Source: Bacteroidia bacterium
GTDB lineage: Bacteria > Bacteroidota > Bacteroidia > Flavobacteriales > Flavobacteriaceae
Length of the DNA: 61,098 nucleotides
Assembly: GCA_030427585.1 (NCBI GenBank)
Contig: JAUIBW010000030.1
Location: forward strand, 1 to 61,098
Direction of reading: 5' to 3'
Positions within the stretch are counted from its first letter, which is position 1. Every line of letters starts with the position of its first letter. The position numbers and the translations under genes were made by a program. The notes under the pieces are model-generated. The model saw nothing but the letters and a program-made list of their open reading frames with translations, was not told the origin of the DNA and ran no database searches. This document shows positions 52,804 through 61,098 of the stretch, one piece after another.

Positions 52804-55089
52804 TTGAAACAAAAAAACCCATATACCTTCTTTGATCAGTTTTGTCTGAGAACGCCCCTTTTACCATTAGATTTTTATTATGACCTTACCAAAGAAAAGG
52901 AGATACCTGTAGAAAGGTTTAAAGATATCTGGAAAAATGATAGCATTAGAGAAGCTATTTTTCTGGCATCACCAGAGTTATTTTCTGAAATCGAGAAATG
53001 GTTATCCGGGCAGCTCAAAGATGTTAAAAAGAAGAAACGATTAGCATCATCTTTATTAAAATATTTATCCAGGATGAGTTCGCGTTGTACTCCCTTTGGA
53101 TTATTTGCCGGTTGTAGTATAGGAACCTTTGGTAAGGATACGGCAATAGAATTGTCTAATTATGATACCCATCAAAGGCAAACGCGGTTTGATATGAACT
53201 TTTTGGTAGCGTTTTCACAAAAGATGGCCAAAGAAGAAGTTATCAAAAAACAACTATTGTGGTATACCAATAATAGCTTGTATAAAATTGGAGATCAATA
53301 TCGATATATAGAATATAAGTATAATCAATATAATCGACGAGAACATTCTATAGAGGCAGTGGCCTATGCAGAGTATCTCGAAGCTATAATCGAGAGTGCC
53401 AGAACCGGTAAAAAAATAAACGAATTAGCATCTCTTCTGGTTGATGACGAAATTACGCACGAAGAAGCTTCAGAATTTATAGACGAATTGATAGACAATC
53501 AAATCCTGGTGAGTGAGATAGAACCCTCTGTAACCGGAGATGATTTTTTAGAACAGTTAGAAACCTGTTTGAGTCAGATAGAGGGTACAGATATTATACT
53601 AACAGAGATTGATTCCTATAAAAAATTTCTGGAACAAATAGATCAGAAACTGGGTAATGCATCTGATGAATACCTAAAACTTAGTGAGCGGGTAGCAAAG
53701 CTAGAAACGCCTTTCGAGTTAAAGTATCTTTTTCAGACCGATATGTATACCCAGGCACAATCTAATCAATTAAATATACGATGGGGATATAAGTTAACTC
53801 GGGCACTAGAACTGTTAAACAGAATGACTAGTGCTTCGTCAGAAACACACTTACAAAAGTTTAAGGATGCGTTTACAAAACGATACGAAACTCAGGAAAT
53901 TCCTTTGGCTACTGCTTTAGATACCGAAGTAGGTATTGGATACCTGCAACATCAGGATGCCAGTGACTCTACTTCTTTTTTAGACGATCTGTATATCCCT
54001 TCCAAACCGGCTTCAAAACAGGATATGCACTGGACCCCGGTACAGGAAATTTTAAATAAGAAATTACAACATATACATAAAGAGAACCAGTATACCCTAT
54101 CGCTCGAAGATAAGGATGTAGAACATCTCGAATTAGACTGGAGCGATTTGCCCGATACCATGTCGACGATTGCTCAAATCACAACGGTTGATGGCGAAGA
54201 AAAGATGATATTTTCTTCTGTAGGAGGGTCCTCTGCAGCGAATCTGTTAGGGCGGTTTTCTACTGGAAACGAGGATATTTTAAAACACGTACAAGGTATT
54301 GCAGCGATAGAACAAGAAATGAATAAAAACCAGATCCTGGCCGAAGTTGTTCATTTACCAGAATCCAGGACAGGTAATGTAATTCGCAGGGCAACCATAC
54401 GGGAATATGAAATCCCGTATTTAGGAAAATCTAATGTCCCTCTAGAGCAGCAGGTTGCCATATCAGATCTAATGATATCGGTGCGATATGGCCATATTAT
54501 ACTACGCTCTAAAACACTTAATAAAGAAATTATCCCTCGTTTGACCAATGCTCATAACTATAGTGTTAATGCCTTGCCGGTATATCATTTCTTATGTGAT
54601 ATACAAAAACAAGGCGGTCGATCGGGCCTTGGGTTTTATTGGGGAGAAGCGTTAGAGAAGCATACTTTTTTACCTAGGGTAATATATAAAGAGTTTATAT
54701 TGGCAAAAGCCCGATGGAAGATCACTATGGCTAACCTGTCTTTTCTAAAAGAAAATAATGAAAACGACAGGATCGCAATGATAACCACCTGGAGAGCAAA
54801 ACATAATATACCAAAGATGGTACAATTGATCGATGGAGATAATACTTTGCTGATTCATATGGAAAATACAAACTCGATAAACATGTGGTTAGATACTATA
54901 AAAAATAAAAAAACATGCGTATTAGAAGAGTTTTTATTTGCAGAAGAAGGACAGTCTAATAAGCAAAAAGGTATCGTACAGCAAGAAGGTATGAGTTATA
55001 CCAACCAGTTTGTGATCTCGCTGTATAATAAAGAAAAACTAGAACAAGCAAGAAAGAACACCGAAGCATTAAAAGCCGTTGAGGTATAA
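52804..55089 (+). CDS. lantibiotic dehydratase, N-terminal (glutamylation) part
   Basis: The 761-residue protein starts at a TTG (52804). It is the LanB N-terminal type: FDQFCLRTPLLPLDFYYDL, RMSSRCTPFGLFAGCSIG, RFDMNFLVAF, IPYLGKSNVPLEQQVAISDLMISVRYGHIILRSKTLNKEIIPRLTNAHNY. This part transfers glutamate from glutamyl-tRNA to Ser/Thr of the precursor. The C-terminal elimination domain is a separate gene, so the dehydratase is split, as in pinensin-type systems. Confidence 0.95.
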   Translation: MKQKNPYTFFDQFCLRTPLLPLDFYYDLTKEKEIPVERFKDIWKNDSIREAIFLASPELFSEIEKWLSGQLKDVKKKKRLASSLLKYLSRMSSRCTPFGLFAGCSIGTFGKDTAIELSNYDTHQRQTRFDMNFLVAFSQKMAKEEVIKKQLLWYTNNSLYKIGDQYRYIEYKYNQYNRREHSIEAVAYAEYLEAIIESARTGKKINELASLLVDDEITHEEASEFIDELIDNQILVSEIEPSVTGDDFLEQLETCLSQIEGTDIILTEIDSYKKFLEQIDQKLGNASDEYLKLSERVAKLETPFELKYLFQTDMYTQAQSNQLNIRWGYKLTRALELLNRMTSASSETHLQKFKDAFTKRYETQEIPLATALDTEVGIGYLQHQDASDSTSFLDDLYIPSKPASKQDMHWTPVQEILNKKLQHIHKENQYTLSLEDKDVEHLELDWSDLPDTMSTIAQITTVDGEEKMIFSSVGGSSAANLLGRFSTGNEDILKHVQGIAAIEQEMNKNQILAEVVHLPESRTGNVIRRATIREYEIPYLGKSNVPLEQQVAISDLMISVRYGHIILRSKTLNKEIIPRLTNAHNYSVNALPVYHFLCDIQKQGGRSGLGFYWGEALEKHTFLPRVIYKEFILAKARWKITMANLSFLKENNENDRIAMITTWRAKHNIPKMVQLIDGDNTLLIHMENTNSINMWLDTIKNKKTCVLEEFLFAEEGQSNKQKGIVQQEGMSYTNQFVISLYNKEKLEQARKNTEALKAVEV

Positions 55090-55198
55090 ATAAAATAACA
55101 TTTTCGTCACATCGAGTGATCCTACGATATGAGGACTGTATCGAGATGTATTTGGGACAATAGCAAAATAATAAAAACACAAAACAAGGGGATACTAC
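55090..55198. other. gap within the lanthipeptide operon
   Basis: The 109 bases contain an imperfect inverted repeat (CACATCGAGTG ... TCGAGATGT, about 55108-55160) resembling a REP-like element. Confidence 0.45.
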
Positions 55199-56068
55199 AT
55201 GAGTACAAAAAGAACATATATACTGGGGGATGAATGGCTATATTATAAAATATATTGTGGTGCCCGTACATCTGATGTCATCCTTACCGAAACCATAAAA
55301 CCACTTACAGTACAATTATTAGAACAAGGTTTGATCGATTCCTGGTTTTTTATACGATACGGAGATCCCGATTTTCATATCAGGATACGATTTCGTTTAC
55401 CCGATATACAAGCAATAGGAACCGTGATTTTGCAGATTAATGCTGCGATGCAACATTATGTAGAACAGCGGGTAGTATATAAACTACAAACCGATACCTA
55501 TATACGAGAATTAGAACGTTATGGTACGAATACTATAGATGCCTCTGAAACCTTGTTTTTTTATGATAGTGCCATGCTGCTGGATGCTATAGCGTTGATC
55601 GAAGATGAAGAATTGTACTTTTTATTTGTAGTAAAAGCGATCGATAGGTTATTAAACAGTTTTGGCTATGAGCAACAACAAAAATTAGAGTTGGTCACCC
55701 GAAACAGCCTAGCGTTTAAGCGAGAATTTCATGCCGATAAAGGACTTAATAAACAATTAGATAAAAAATATAGGGGATTAAAAAGCAAGCTTTCTTCTTT
55801 TTTAGAGACAACTTCTATGCAGGAGGATTATAAAGTATTAGATGATTTGCTGGATCACAAAGCAAAACAATCATTAGGGATAGTACAAAAGATTATGAAA
55901 GCACAGCAAGATAACCAATTAGAAATGCCATTAGACGATTTGCTAAGCAGTTATATACATATGCTGGTAAACCGGGCCTTTAGATCCAAACAACGATTTT
56001 ATGAGTTGGTGTGTTATGATTTTTTAGTACGATATCAAAAAACAAAAGTAAGCTATACCGTATCATGA
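55199..56068 (+). CDS. thiopeptide-type bacteriocin biosynthesis protein (dehydratase elimination domain)
   Basis: The 289-residue protein matches the SpaB C-terminal/elimination domain of class I dehydratases: WLYYKIYCGARTSDVIL, WFFIRYGDPDFHIRIRF, QRVVYKLQTDTYIRELERYG, FYDSAM. It removes glutamate to leave dehydro residues. It is the partner of the preceding gene. The stop overlaps the next start by four bases. Confidence 0.93.
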   Translation: MSTKRTYILGDEWLYYKIYCGARTSDVILTETIKPLTVQLLEQGLIDSWFFIRYGDPDFHIRIRFRLPDIQAIGTVILQINAAMQHYVEQRVVYKLQTDTYIRELERYGTNTIDASETLFFYDSAMLLDAIALIEDEELYFLFVVKAIDRLLNSFGYEQQQKLELVTRNSLAFKREFHADKGLNKQLDKKYRGLKSKLSSFLETTSMQEDYKVLDDLLDHKAKQSLGIVQKIMKAQQDNQLEMPLDDLLSSYIHMLVNRAFRSKQRFYELVCYDFLVRYQKTKVSYTVS

Positions 56069-57771
56069 AAAAACGAATACTTATCGTTAGTATCTTTTTT
56101 TTATATATGATCCCGGGGATTGCCCAGGAGACAAATGCGTTTACCATCCCGGATTCGTTAAAGAATAAAACATTTGATGAGATTGAAAAGCTAGGCTTTA
56201 AGTATTATAATGATTCTATTAAACATGAAATTTATGCAAATACATTATTAGTCAAAGCAAAGCAAAAAAATGACCCATTGTCTCTTGCCAAAGCATATCG
56301 ATCTGCTGTATTTATGTTTAAGAACAAATTTCCTGAAAGAATTGCATATTTGGATAGCTCAATCGCAGTAAGTAAAGATTTAAACCATAAGCTATATCCT
56401 GCAGTACCATACTCTATTAAAGGTGGGGAATATAAACAAATAGGAAACTATGATAAGGCATTAGATAACTATCTGGCTGCCTTAAAATATGCTAATGCGT
56501 CCAATAATAAAAACTTTTATTATTTAACCAAACACAATATTGGTAGTTTAAAAGAGGATATAGGGGAGTTTGATGAGGCGGCTAAAATCTTTAAAGAAGT
56601 GATAGATTATGAAGATAAAAACAATATAAGTGGTATCGGTCATCTGGTGACTATGCTACATTTGGCAGATTCGTATAGAAAACTAGAGTATAGAGATTCT
56701 GCTACTTTTTATAATACCAAAGGAATACAAGAATCGCTTAAAGATAGTTTAGATATTTATCATTTTTTTGTATTACATGAAGGCATCAATTTATACTATA
56801 AACAACAATACCAAAAATCATTAGATAGTATTGATAAAGCAATGCTTTTTATTGGGGGATATGAGTATAGAGATGAAGAGTTATTGGTCACTGCCTATAT
56901 ACATTTGGCAAAGCTGTATAAAGAATTTGATGATAAAGAAAAATACCTGGAGTATTTATTAAAAATAAATCAATCCTATGACCGTTCGGGTTTTGTTTCT
57001 ATGGAAATGCGAGAGGGATATGAACTATTGATTGATTACTATAAATCGATAGATGATCAAAATAAGCAGTTATACTATATTGATAAATTATTTAGCGTAG
57101 ATAGTGTCCTGGATACCAATTATAAAAACCTGAGTAAAAAGATTGTATTAGAATATGATACTCCAAAATTATTAGAAGCTAAACAAAACTTAATTAATGC
57201 TCTAGAACAAAAAGAAAAAAAGACCAGTGTAAAATTTATCATTGCCGTTATTTTTGCCATAGTGCTAATCATTGCTGTAGCTGTCATCTATATTAAAAAT
57301 GTACGCTATAGAAAACGTTTTAAAGAATTGATGCAGGCTCCAACCCTTGAAGCTACTGTACCAAAAGAAATCTCGGATAAGCACCCTGCGACACCCGAAG
57401 CGATTGGGATTTCTGAGGATATTGTAAATTCTGTATTAGAAGGTTTACAAAAGTTTGAAGATAAACAAGGGTATTTATCGGCTAATATTACTACAGGAGA
57501 GTTAGCCAAAAAACTACAAACCAATTCTAAATATTTATCTAAAATCATTAATACCTATAAGCAAAAAAGTTTTAGTGTGTATATTAATGAGTTGCGTATT
57601 GACTATGTAATCGAAAAACTAAAGCGCGAATCTAAATTTAGATTATATACCATCAAAGCGATTTCTCGCGAAATTGGGTTTAATACTACCGAAGCCTTTT
57701 CTAAGTCCTTTTACAAAAAGACGGGAATTTACCCTTCTTACTTTATCAAGCAGCTCGAAAAAGAAAAATAA
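56065..57771 (+). CDS. TPR-transmembrane-AraC regulator 1
   Basis: The 568-residue protein has a signal peptide (IAQ-end), periplasmic TPR-like repeats (about 30-370), a membrane helix (about 391-412, FIIAVIFAIVLIIAVAVIYI) and a cytoplasmic AraC/HTH_18 domain (about 470-565, IKAISREIGFNTTEAFSKSFYKKTGIYPSYF). It reads as a one-protein sensor-regulator. Translation is coupled to the dehydratase partner by a four-base overlap. It lies upstream of the precursor peptide and may sense it. Confidence 0.9.
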   Translation: MKKRILIVSIFFLYMIPGIAQETNAFTIPDSLKNKTFDEIEKLGFKYYNDSIKHEIYANTLLVKAKQKNDPLSLAKAYRSAVFMFKNKFPERIAYLDSSIAVSKDLNHKLYPAVPYSIKGGEYKQIGNYDKALDNYLAALKYANASNNKNFYYLTKHNIGSLKEDIGEFDEAAKIFKEVIDYEDKNNISGIGHLVTMLHLADSYRKLEYRDSATFYNTKGIQESLKDSLDIYHFFVLHEGINLYYKQQYQKSLDSIDKAMLFIGGYEYRDEELLVTAYIHLAKLYKEFDDKEKYLEYLLKINQSYDRSGFVSMEMREGYELLIDYYKSIDDQNKQLYYIDKLFSVDSVLDTNYKNLSKKIVLEYDTPKLLEAKQNLINALEQKEKKTSVKFIIAVIFAIVLIIAVAVIYIKNVRYRKRFKELMQAPTLEATVPKEISDKHPATPEAIGISEDIVNSVLEGLQKFEDKQGYLSANITTGELAKKLQTNSKYLSKIINTYKQKSFSVYINELRIDYVIEKLKRESKFRLYTIKAISREIGFNTTEAFSKSFYKKTGIYPSYFIKQLEKEK

Positions 57772-57803
57772 ATAAATTGTTGATTATTAATTTGTTAAAG
57801 GTC

Positions 57804-57824
57804 TGATTTCTTAGAATACAGACT
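57804..57824 (+). promoter_or_regulatory. shared motif upstream of the lanthipeptide precursor
   Basis: This contains TAGAATACAGACT in a 21-base block that matches 52656-52676 with two changes. A -7 box TACATTTG is at 57866-57873. Confidence 0.6.
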
Positions 57825-57865
57825 GGTACTTCCTTTTTTTACCTTATTTTTTTAAGGTTATCCCC

Positions 57866-57873
57866 TACATTTG
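57866..57873 (+). promoter_or_regulatory. -7 box of the lanthipeptide precursor gene
   Basis: TACATTTG is a perfect TAnnTTTG match, 26 bases before the start. Confidence 0.6.
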
Positions 57874-57898
57874 TTTTGAACTCAAAACATAAAAACTC

Positions 57899-58117
57899 AT
57901 GAAAAATCAACATCAAACAAAGAAGCTGGGATTAAAAAAAATTAATATTACTTTATTAACGACGCATAAGTTATCACAGGTTAAAGCCGGAGAAATGCCG
58001 AGTGAAGCAGTTAATGGATGTGAAGGTTCTATAGTACACGATTGCCGAAGTTATCAAAGACCACCTCAATGTGGCGGTAATCAAACAAATATTAATGACC
58101 TTGTTGCGCGTAGATAA
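57899..58117 (+). CDS. class I lanthipeptide-type precursor
   Basis: The 72-residue peptide has a leader with the Bacteroidota class I pattern (KKLGLKKINITLLTTHKLSQ then VKAG). The tail of 41 residues has Cys41, Cys49, Cys58 and Ser35, Ser44, Ser51, Thr63, enough for about three thioether or disulfide links. The leader ends AG rather than GG. It lies between two AraC-type regulators and is followed by a strong terminator. Confidence 0.85.
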   Translation: MKNQHQTKKLGLKKINITLLTTHKLSQVKAGEMPSEAVNGCEGSIVHDCRSYQRPPQCGGNQTNINDLVARR

Positions 58118-58170
58118 ACATCTATTACAATTGTAATACATAAGTACTACATAAATATTAATTAAGTAGT

Positions 58171-58217
58171 AAAAAATAATCGTCCTGGCATATCTAAACT
58201 AGGACGATTATTTTTTT
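58171..58217 (+). terminator. strong terminator after the lanthipeptide precursor
   Basis: AAAAAATAATCGTCCT pairs with AGGACGATTATTTTTT, loop 14 bases, then T-run. It works on both strands. Confidence 0.92.
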
Positions 58218-58338
58218 AGAGATTATACCATTTGTTGTTTGAATTTGCTAGAAAAGACCATTTTATTACGGTAAATCCAAATAATAAATGGTATTATCTA
58301 TTATTTCAATACTTTTGGTAGGCGAACCAATATCGATT

Positions 58339-60012
58339 ATGAGAGCCACCTATCTTATCCTGTTTATCTTCTTATTCTCATCTTTTGGATATGGTCAAAA
58401 ATTTCAAATCCCAGATTCGTTACAAAATAAAACTATTGATGAACTAGAAAATTTAAGCTATGAGTATTATCCCGATACGCTCAAATACAAAATGTATTCA
58501 AATACATTACTTGCCAAAGCAAAAGAATTAAAGGATTCTTTAGGATTGGCAAAAGGATATCAATTAGTGTCTTATTATCGTGGCGAGGATTTCCCTACAA
58601 CATTGGCATATTTGGATAGTTCTATTGCTGTAAGTAAAAACTTAAATCATAAAAGATTTCCTGCAATTTCTTATTCGGTTAAAGGAGGAAAGTATAGAGA
58701 AATGGGAGATTTTGATAAATCTCTTGATTGTTATATTGCTGCTCTAAAATATTCTAAAAAAGCAAATAATATGAATTTTTATTATTTGACCAAGCATAAT
58801 ATTGCTAGTTTAAAAAAGAGAATTGGGGAACTTGAAGAGGCTGCAGTAATGTTTAAAGAAGTTATAGATTATGAAGATAAAAATAATATAAGTGGCATAG
58901 GGCATTTAGCAACTATATTATATCTAGCCGATTCATATAGAAAATTAGAATATAAAGATTCTGCCACTTTTTATAATAAAATAGGTATAAAAGAATCGCT
59001 TAAAGATAGCATAGACATTTATGACTATTTTGTATTGCATGAAGGGATCAACTTATTCTATAAACAACAGTATCAGGCTTCATTAGATAGTATTAATAAA
59101 TCATTGATTTTTTTTGAAGACGCTAAACCAAGAGATGAAGAAACATTAGTTATCGCATATTTACATTTAGCTAAATTGTATAAAAAATTTGATAATAAAG
59201 AAAAATATTTGGATTTTTTACTTAAAATCAATCAATCATACAAACGTTCAAATTTTGCTTATAAAGAAATGAGAGAGAGTTATACTATGTTGATCGATTA
59301 TTATAAATCAATAAATAATAAAAATGAGCAATTATATTATATCAATCAACTAATTAAAGTAGATAGTCTTTTAGATAAAAGATATAAAAGCTTAAATAAA
59401 AAAATCACCAAAGATTATGATATTCCTAATCTCCTTCGGGATAAAGAAGAAATTATTGCCTCGTTAGAAGCAGAAAAGAGTAGTAGTGCTACCCAAATCC
59501 TGGTGATCTCTTCTTTGTTGATACTAAGCTTGGGTGGAGTGGGCTATTATTACTATAACCAGCGCCGTTATAAAAAACGATTTTTGCAACTACTCGATAC
59601 CAATACACCACAAGAAACTGCACCAGCACCTAAAGATAAAACCGGGATCACTACCATAAGCCCCGATACCTTAGAGCAACTGCTGGCACATTTAGAAGAG
59701 TTTGAGAAACAGCAGAAGTACCTTGCTTCTAATATTAATTCTAAAGACCTGGCCAAAAGCTTTGGGTCTAACTCCAGCTATTTATCGTTGGTGGTTAATA
59801 CGTATAAGCAAAAGACATTAAGTCAATACATTAACGACCTACGTATCGATTTTGTAGTAGAGAAACTACAGTCAGATTCAAAATTCAGAAAATATACGAT
59901 TAAAGCTATTGCGCAAGAGGTCGGTTTTAATACCGCAGAGGCGTTTTCTAAAACGTTCTACAAAAAAACGGGGATATACCCCTCGTATTTCATAAAAAAG
60001 CTGGAGGAGTGA
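58339..60012 (+). CDS. TPR-transmembrane-AraC regulator 2
   Basis: This is a paralog of regulator 1 (557 residues from the ATG at 58339; an upstream in-frame ATG at 58288 would add 17 residues before the signal peptide MRATYLILFIFLFSSFGYG). The TPR part is close to that of regulator 1 (NNISGIGHL, LADSYRKLEYKDSATFYN). A membrane helix (SATQILVISSLLILSLGGVGYYY) and the AraC domain IKAIAQEVGFNTAEAFSKTFYKKTGIYPSYF follow. It probably senses a related signal. Confidence 0.9.
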   Translation: MRATYLILFIFLFSSFGYGQKFQIPDSLQNKTIDELENLSYEYYPDTLKYKMYSNTLLAKAKELKDSLGLAKGYQLVSYYRGEDFPTTLAYLDSSIAVSKNLNHKRFPAISYSVKGGKYREMGDFDKSLDCYIAALKYSKKANNMNFYYLTKHNIASLKKRIGELEEAAVMFKEVIDYEDKNNISGIGHLATILYLADSYRKLEYKDSATFYNKIGIKESLKDSIDIYDYFVLHEGINLFYKQQYQASLDSINKSLIFFEDAKPRDEETLVIAYLHLAKLYKKFDNKEKYLDFLLKINQSYKRSNFAYKEMRESYTMLIDYYKSINNKNEQLYYINQLIKVDSLLDKRYKSLNKKITKDYDIPNLLRDKEEIIASLEAEKSSSATQILVISSLLILSLGGVGYYYYNQRRYKKRFLQLLDTNTPQETAPAPKDKTGITTISPDTLEQLLAHLEEFEKQQKYLASNINSKDLAKSFGSNSSYLSLVVNTYKQKTLSQYINDLRIDFVVEKLQSDSKFRKYTIKAIAQEVGFNTAEAFSKTFYKKTGIYPSYFIKKLEE

Positions 60013-60126
60013 GATTTTGGGTTGGTTTTGTCATTCCGGACAGTAGTGAGCGTAGGCCGGAATCCACGACTAGGAGTAGTATTATGATGCAAAATCACGA
60101 GTTTTGGATTTGGTGGTATAAAATCT

Positions 60127-60159
60127 AGACCTCACAGGTCTCTAAGACCTGTGAGGTCT
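60127..60159. repeat. perfect 15-bp palindrome AGACCTCACAGGTCT
   Basis: The complementary arm follows after three bases (CTA). Words of the kind ACCTGTGAGGTCT recur as dispersed repeats in many Flavobacteriia, to my knowledge. Confidence 0.85.
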
Positions 60160-60356
60160 GATTAGAGCAAAATCTTTAACTACAGCATCTAAATTTTTAC
60201 TCCGGTATACCTTCTTTTTAACCACCAAGACCATGTGATGCGTCTTTTTGACCTTCTCACGGGCCTTTTTGACGAAGTTTTTAAGCTGTTGCTTTCAATT
60301 TTTAAAAGGATACTCTAAAATTTCAAGACTTTACCTTAAAATTTTAACCTCCGCAG

Positions 60357-60389
60357 TGCAATTTTTAACACATCGGGTTAAAAATTGCA
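60357..60389. repeat. perfect 13-bp inverted repeat TGCAATTTTTAAC
   Basis: The arms at 60357-60369 and 60377-60389 are separated by seven bases. No T-run follows. Confidence 0.8.
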
Positions 60390-60452
60390 TGGGCCGAGTT
60401 AAACCGAGGGCCTTTTTGGCCCATCAGAAGGTCTTTTGGGTTAAAAGAAAAG

Positions 60453-60932
60453 CTATTCTTCTGTTTCATCGGTTTTAGGGGCACTTTTGGTACGGGCAAA
60501 AAACTGTTTTAGCTCTGCTACTTTTTCGGTAAATCCGGGTTTTCCAGCACCTTTGCTATATTGTGAATATGAATAATCATTTAATGCATCCTGGTAATTA
60601 TCATAATCATGCAAGATTTTGGTACTTTCTAAGCGATAGGCGAGACTCTCGATACGTCCCAAAAGACTTTCTGTAAATACACGGGCATTATAATCTTTCT
60701 CAAACTCTTCCCAGTCTACATCGGGAGAGCTTAATACACTACTATGCTGGCGATAATCCCAAACTTTATTAACAAACAATTTGTTTTTTTCATTAATCGC
60801 CTTGTAGTCCTGGCGTTCTCTTTCGGTTAATGCCGATAGCTTATCCATAAATATGGCTTCTAATTGGGTAACCAGCATTTTTGCCTTTTCTTTCTCATCT
60901 TTGGTAAGTTGATCTTCGATAATATTTCTCAT
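60453..60932 (-). CDS. hypothetical alpha-helical protein
   Basis: I do not recognise the 159-residue, highly charged protein. It has coiled-coil-like segments (TKDEKEKAKMLVTQLEAIFM, LTERERQDYKAINEKN) and a low-complexity C-terminus (SAPKTDETEE). It lies at the edge of the window, separated from the lanthipeptide genes by hairpins, and is probably unrelated. Confidence 0.6.
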   Translation of the reverse strand: MRNIIEDQLTKDEKEKAKMLVTQLEAIFMDKLSALTERERQDYKAINEKNKLFVNKVWDYRQHSSVLSSPDVDWEEFEKDYNARVFTESLLGRIESLAYRLESTKILHDYDNYQDALNDYSYSQYSKGAGKPGFTEKVAELKQFFARTKSAPKTDETEE

Positions 60933-60952
60933 TTTTTTATGATTTAATTTAG

Positions 60953-61069
60953 TATTGAGATATTAGTATTGAGTATTGAGTATTGAGATGTCTGAAGTCA
61001 AGGGTCAGGAGACAGGTGTCGGATGTCCGAAGTTGGGAGTCAGGAGACAGGTGTCAGGAGCTAGAATAA
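60953..61069. repeat. low-complexity direct repeats at the window end
   Basis: Three GTATTGAG-type units (60953-60987) are followed by two copies of GTCAGGAGACAGGTGTC (about 61003-61058). This is dispersed low-complexity DNA of the type seen at 26338 and 50951. Confidence 0.7.
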
Positions 61070-61098
61070 AAATAACATCTAACTTCGACCATTCATTC

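Larger units (their letters stand above)
60013..60452. other. gene-free interval with several hairpins
   Basis: There is no gene. It holds a perfect 15-bp-stem hairpin (60127-60159), a 13-bp-stem hairpin (60357-60389) and a REP-like CATTCCGG/CCGGAATCC pair (60033-60064). Confidence 0.7.

Overview
The window is chromosomal DNA of a member of the Bacteroidota, most likely a marine Flavobacteriaceae species. An Aquimarina-like genus is my guess and is not proven. The signs are low GC, AT-rich start regions without Shine-Dalgarno sites, promoters with a TAnnTTTG -7 box, a DUF4270 lipoprotein, a TonB-dependent receptor with a carboxypeptidase-regulatory-like domain, and an atpD-atpC pair apart from other ATP synthase genes. 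No rRNA or tRNA gene was seen.

Positions 1-7500 are accessory in character. They hold a small GIY-YIG nuclease gene between two identical 90-bp repeats, two arrays of degenerate 21-bp units, two copies of a 216-bp repeat with four conserved hairpins flanking a secreted TPR-CHAT protease-like gene, an S24-like protein and a DUF434 protein. Positions 7.5-40.9 kb are mostly housekeeping: tas-like reductase, radA, a panC-panD-flippase-esterase operon, a short GlgA-like protein, DUF4270, glmS, a TonB receptor with an SGNH lipoprotein, a sterol-desaturase-like enzyme, atpDC, an S9 peptidase, an XRE/DUF2975 pair, and biotin genes (bioF, DUF2007, bioD, bioA, a ketosynthase, bioB). A small unlinked Cys-rich peptide with a double-glycine leader lies at 10649-10810.

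Positions 41.0-60.0 kb form a bacteriocin/RiPP island. On the minus strand are eight short precursor genes with Gly-Gly leaders (most too short for routine gene calling), a leaderless paralog of one of them, a VKOR-thioredoxin fusion with a degenerate C39-like N-terminus, two small HTH proteins, a C39-peptidase ABC exporter and its HlyD adaptor. On the plus strand are a split class I lanthipeptide dehydratase (separate N and C parts), one lanthipeptide-type precursor, and two paralogous signal-peptide/TPR/transmembrane/AraC regulators that flank the precursor. No LanC cyclase is present in the window.

The most notable signal is regulatory. Four promoters, each serving one or more Gly-Gly precursors, carry the palindrome GTCTCA-N5-TGAGAC exactly 10 nt upstream of a TAnnTTTG-like -7 box. 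This defines a coordinated precursor regulon. A different motif (core TAGAATACAGACT) occurs upstream of both the dehydratase and the lanthipeptide precursor, so the two arms appear to be separately controlled while probably sharing one exporter.
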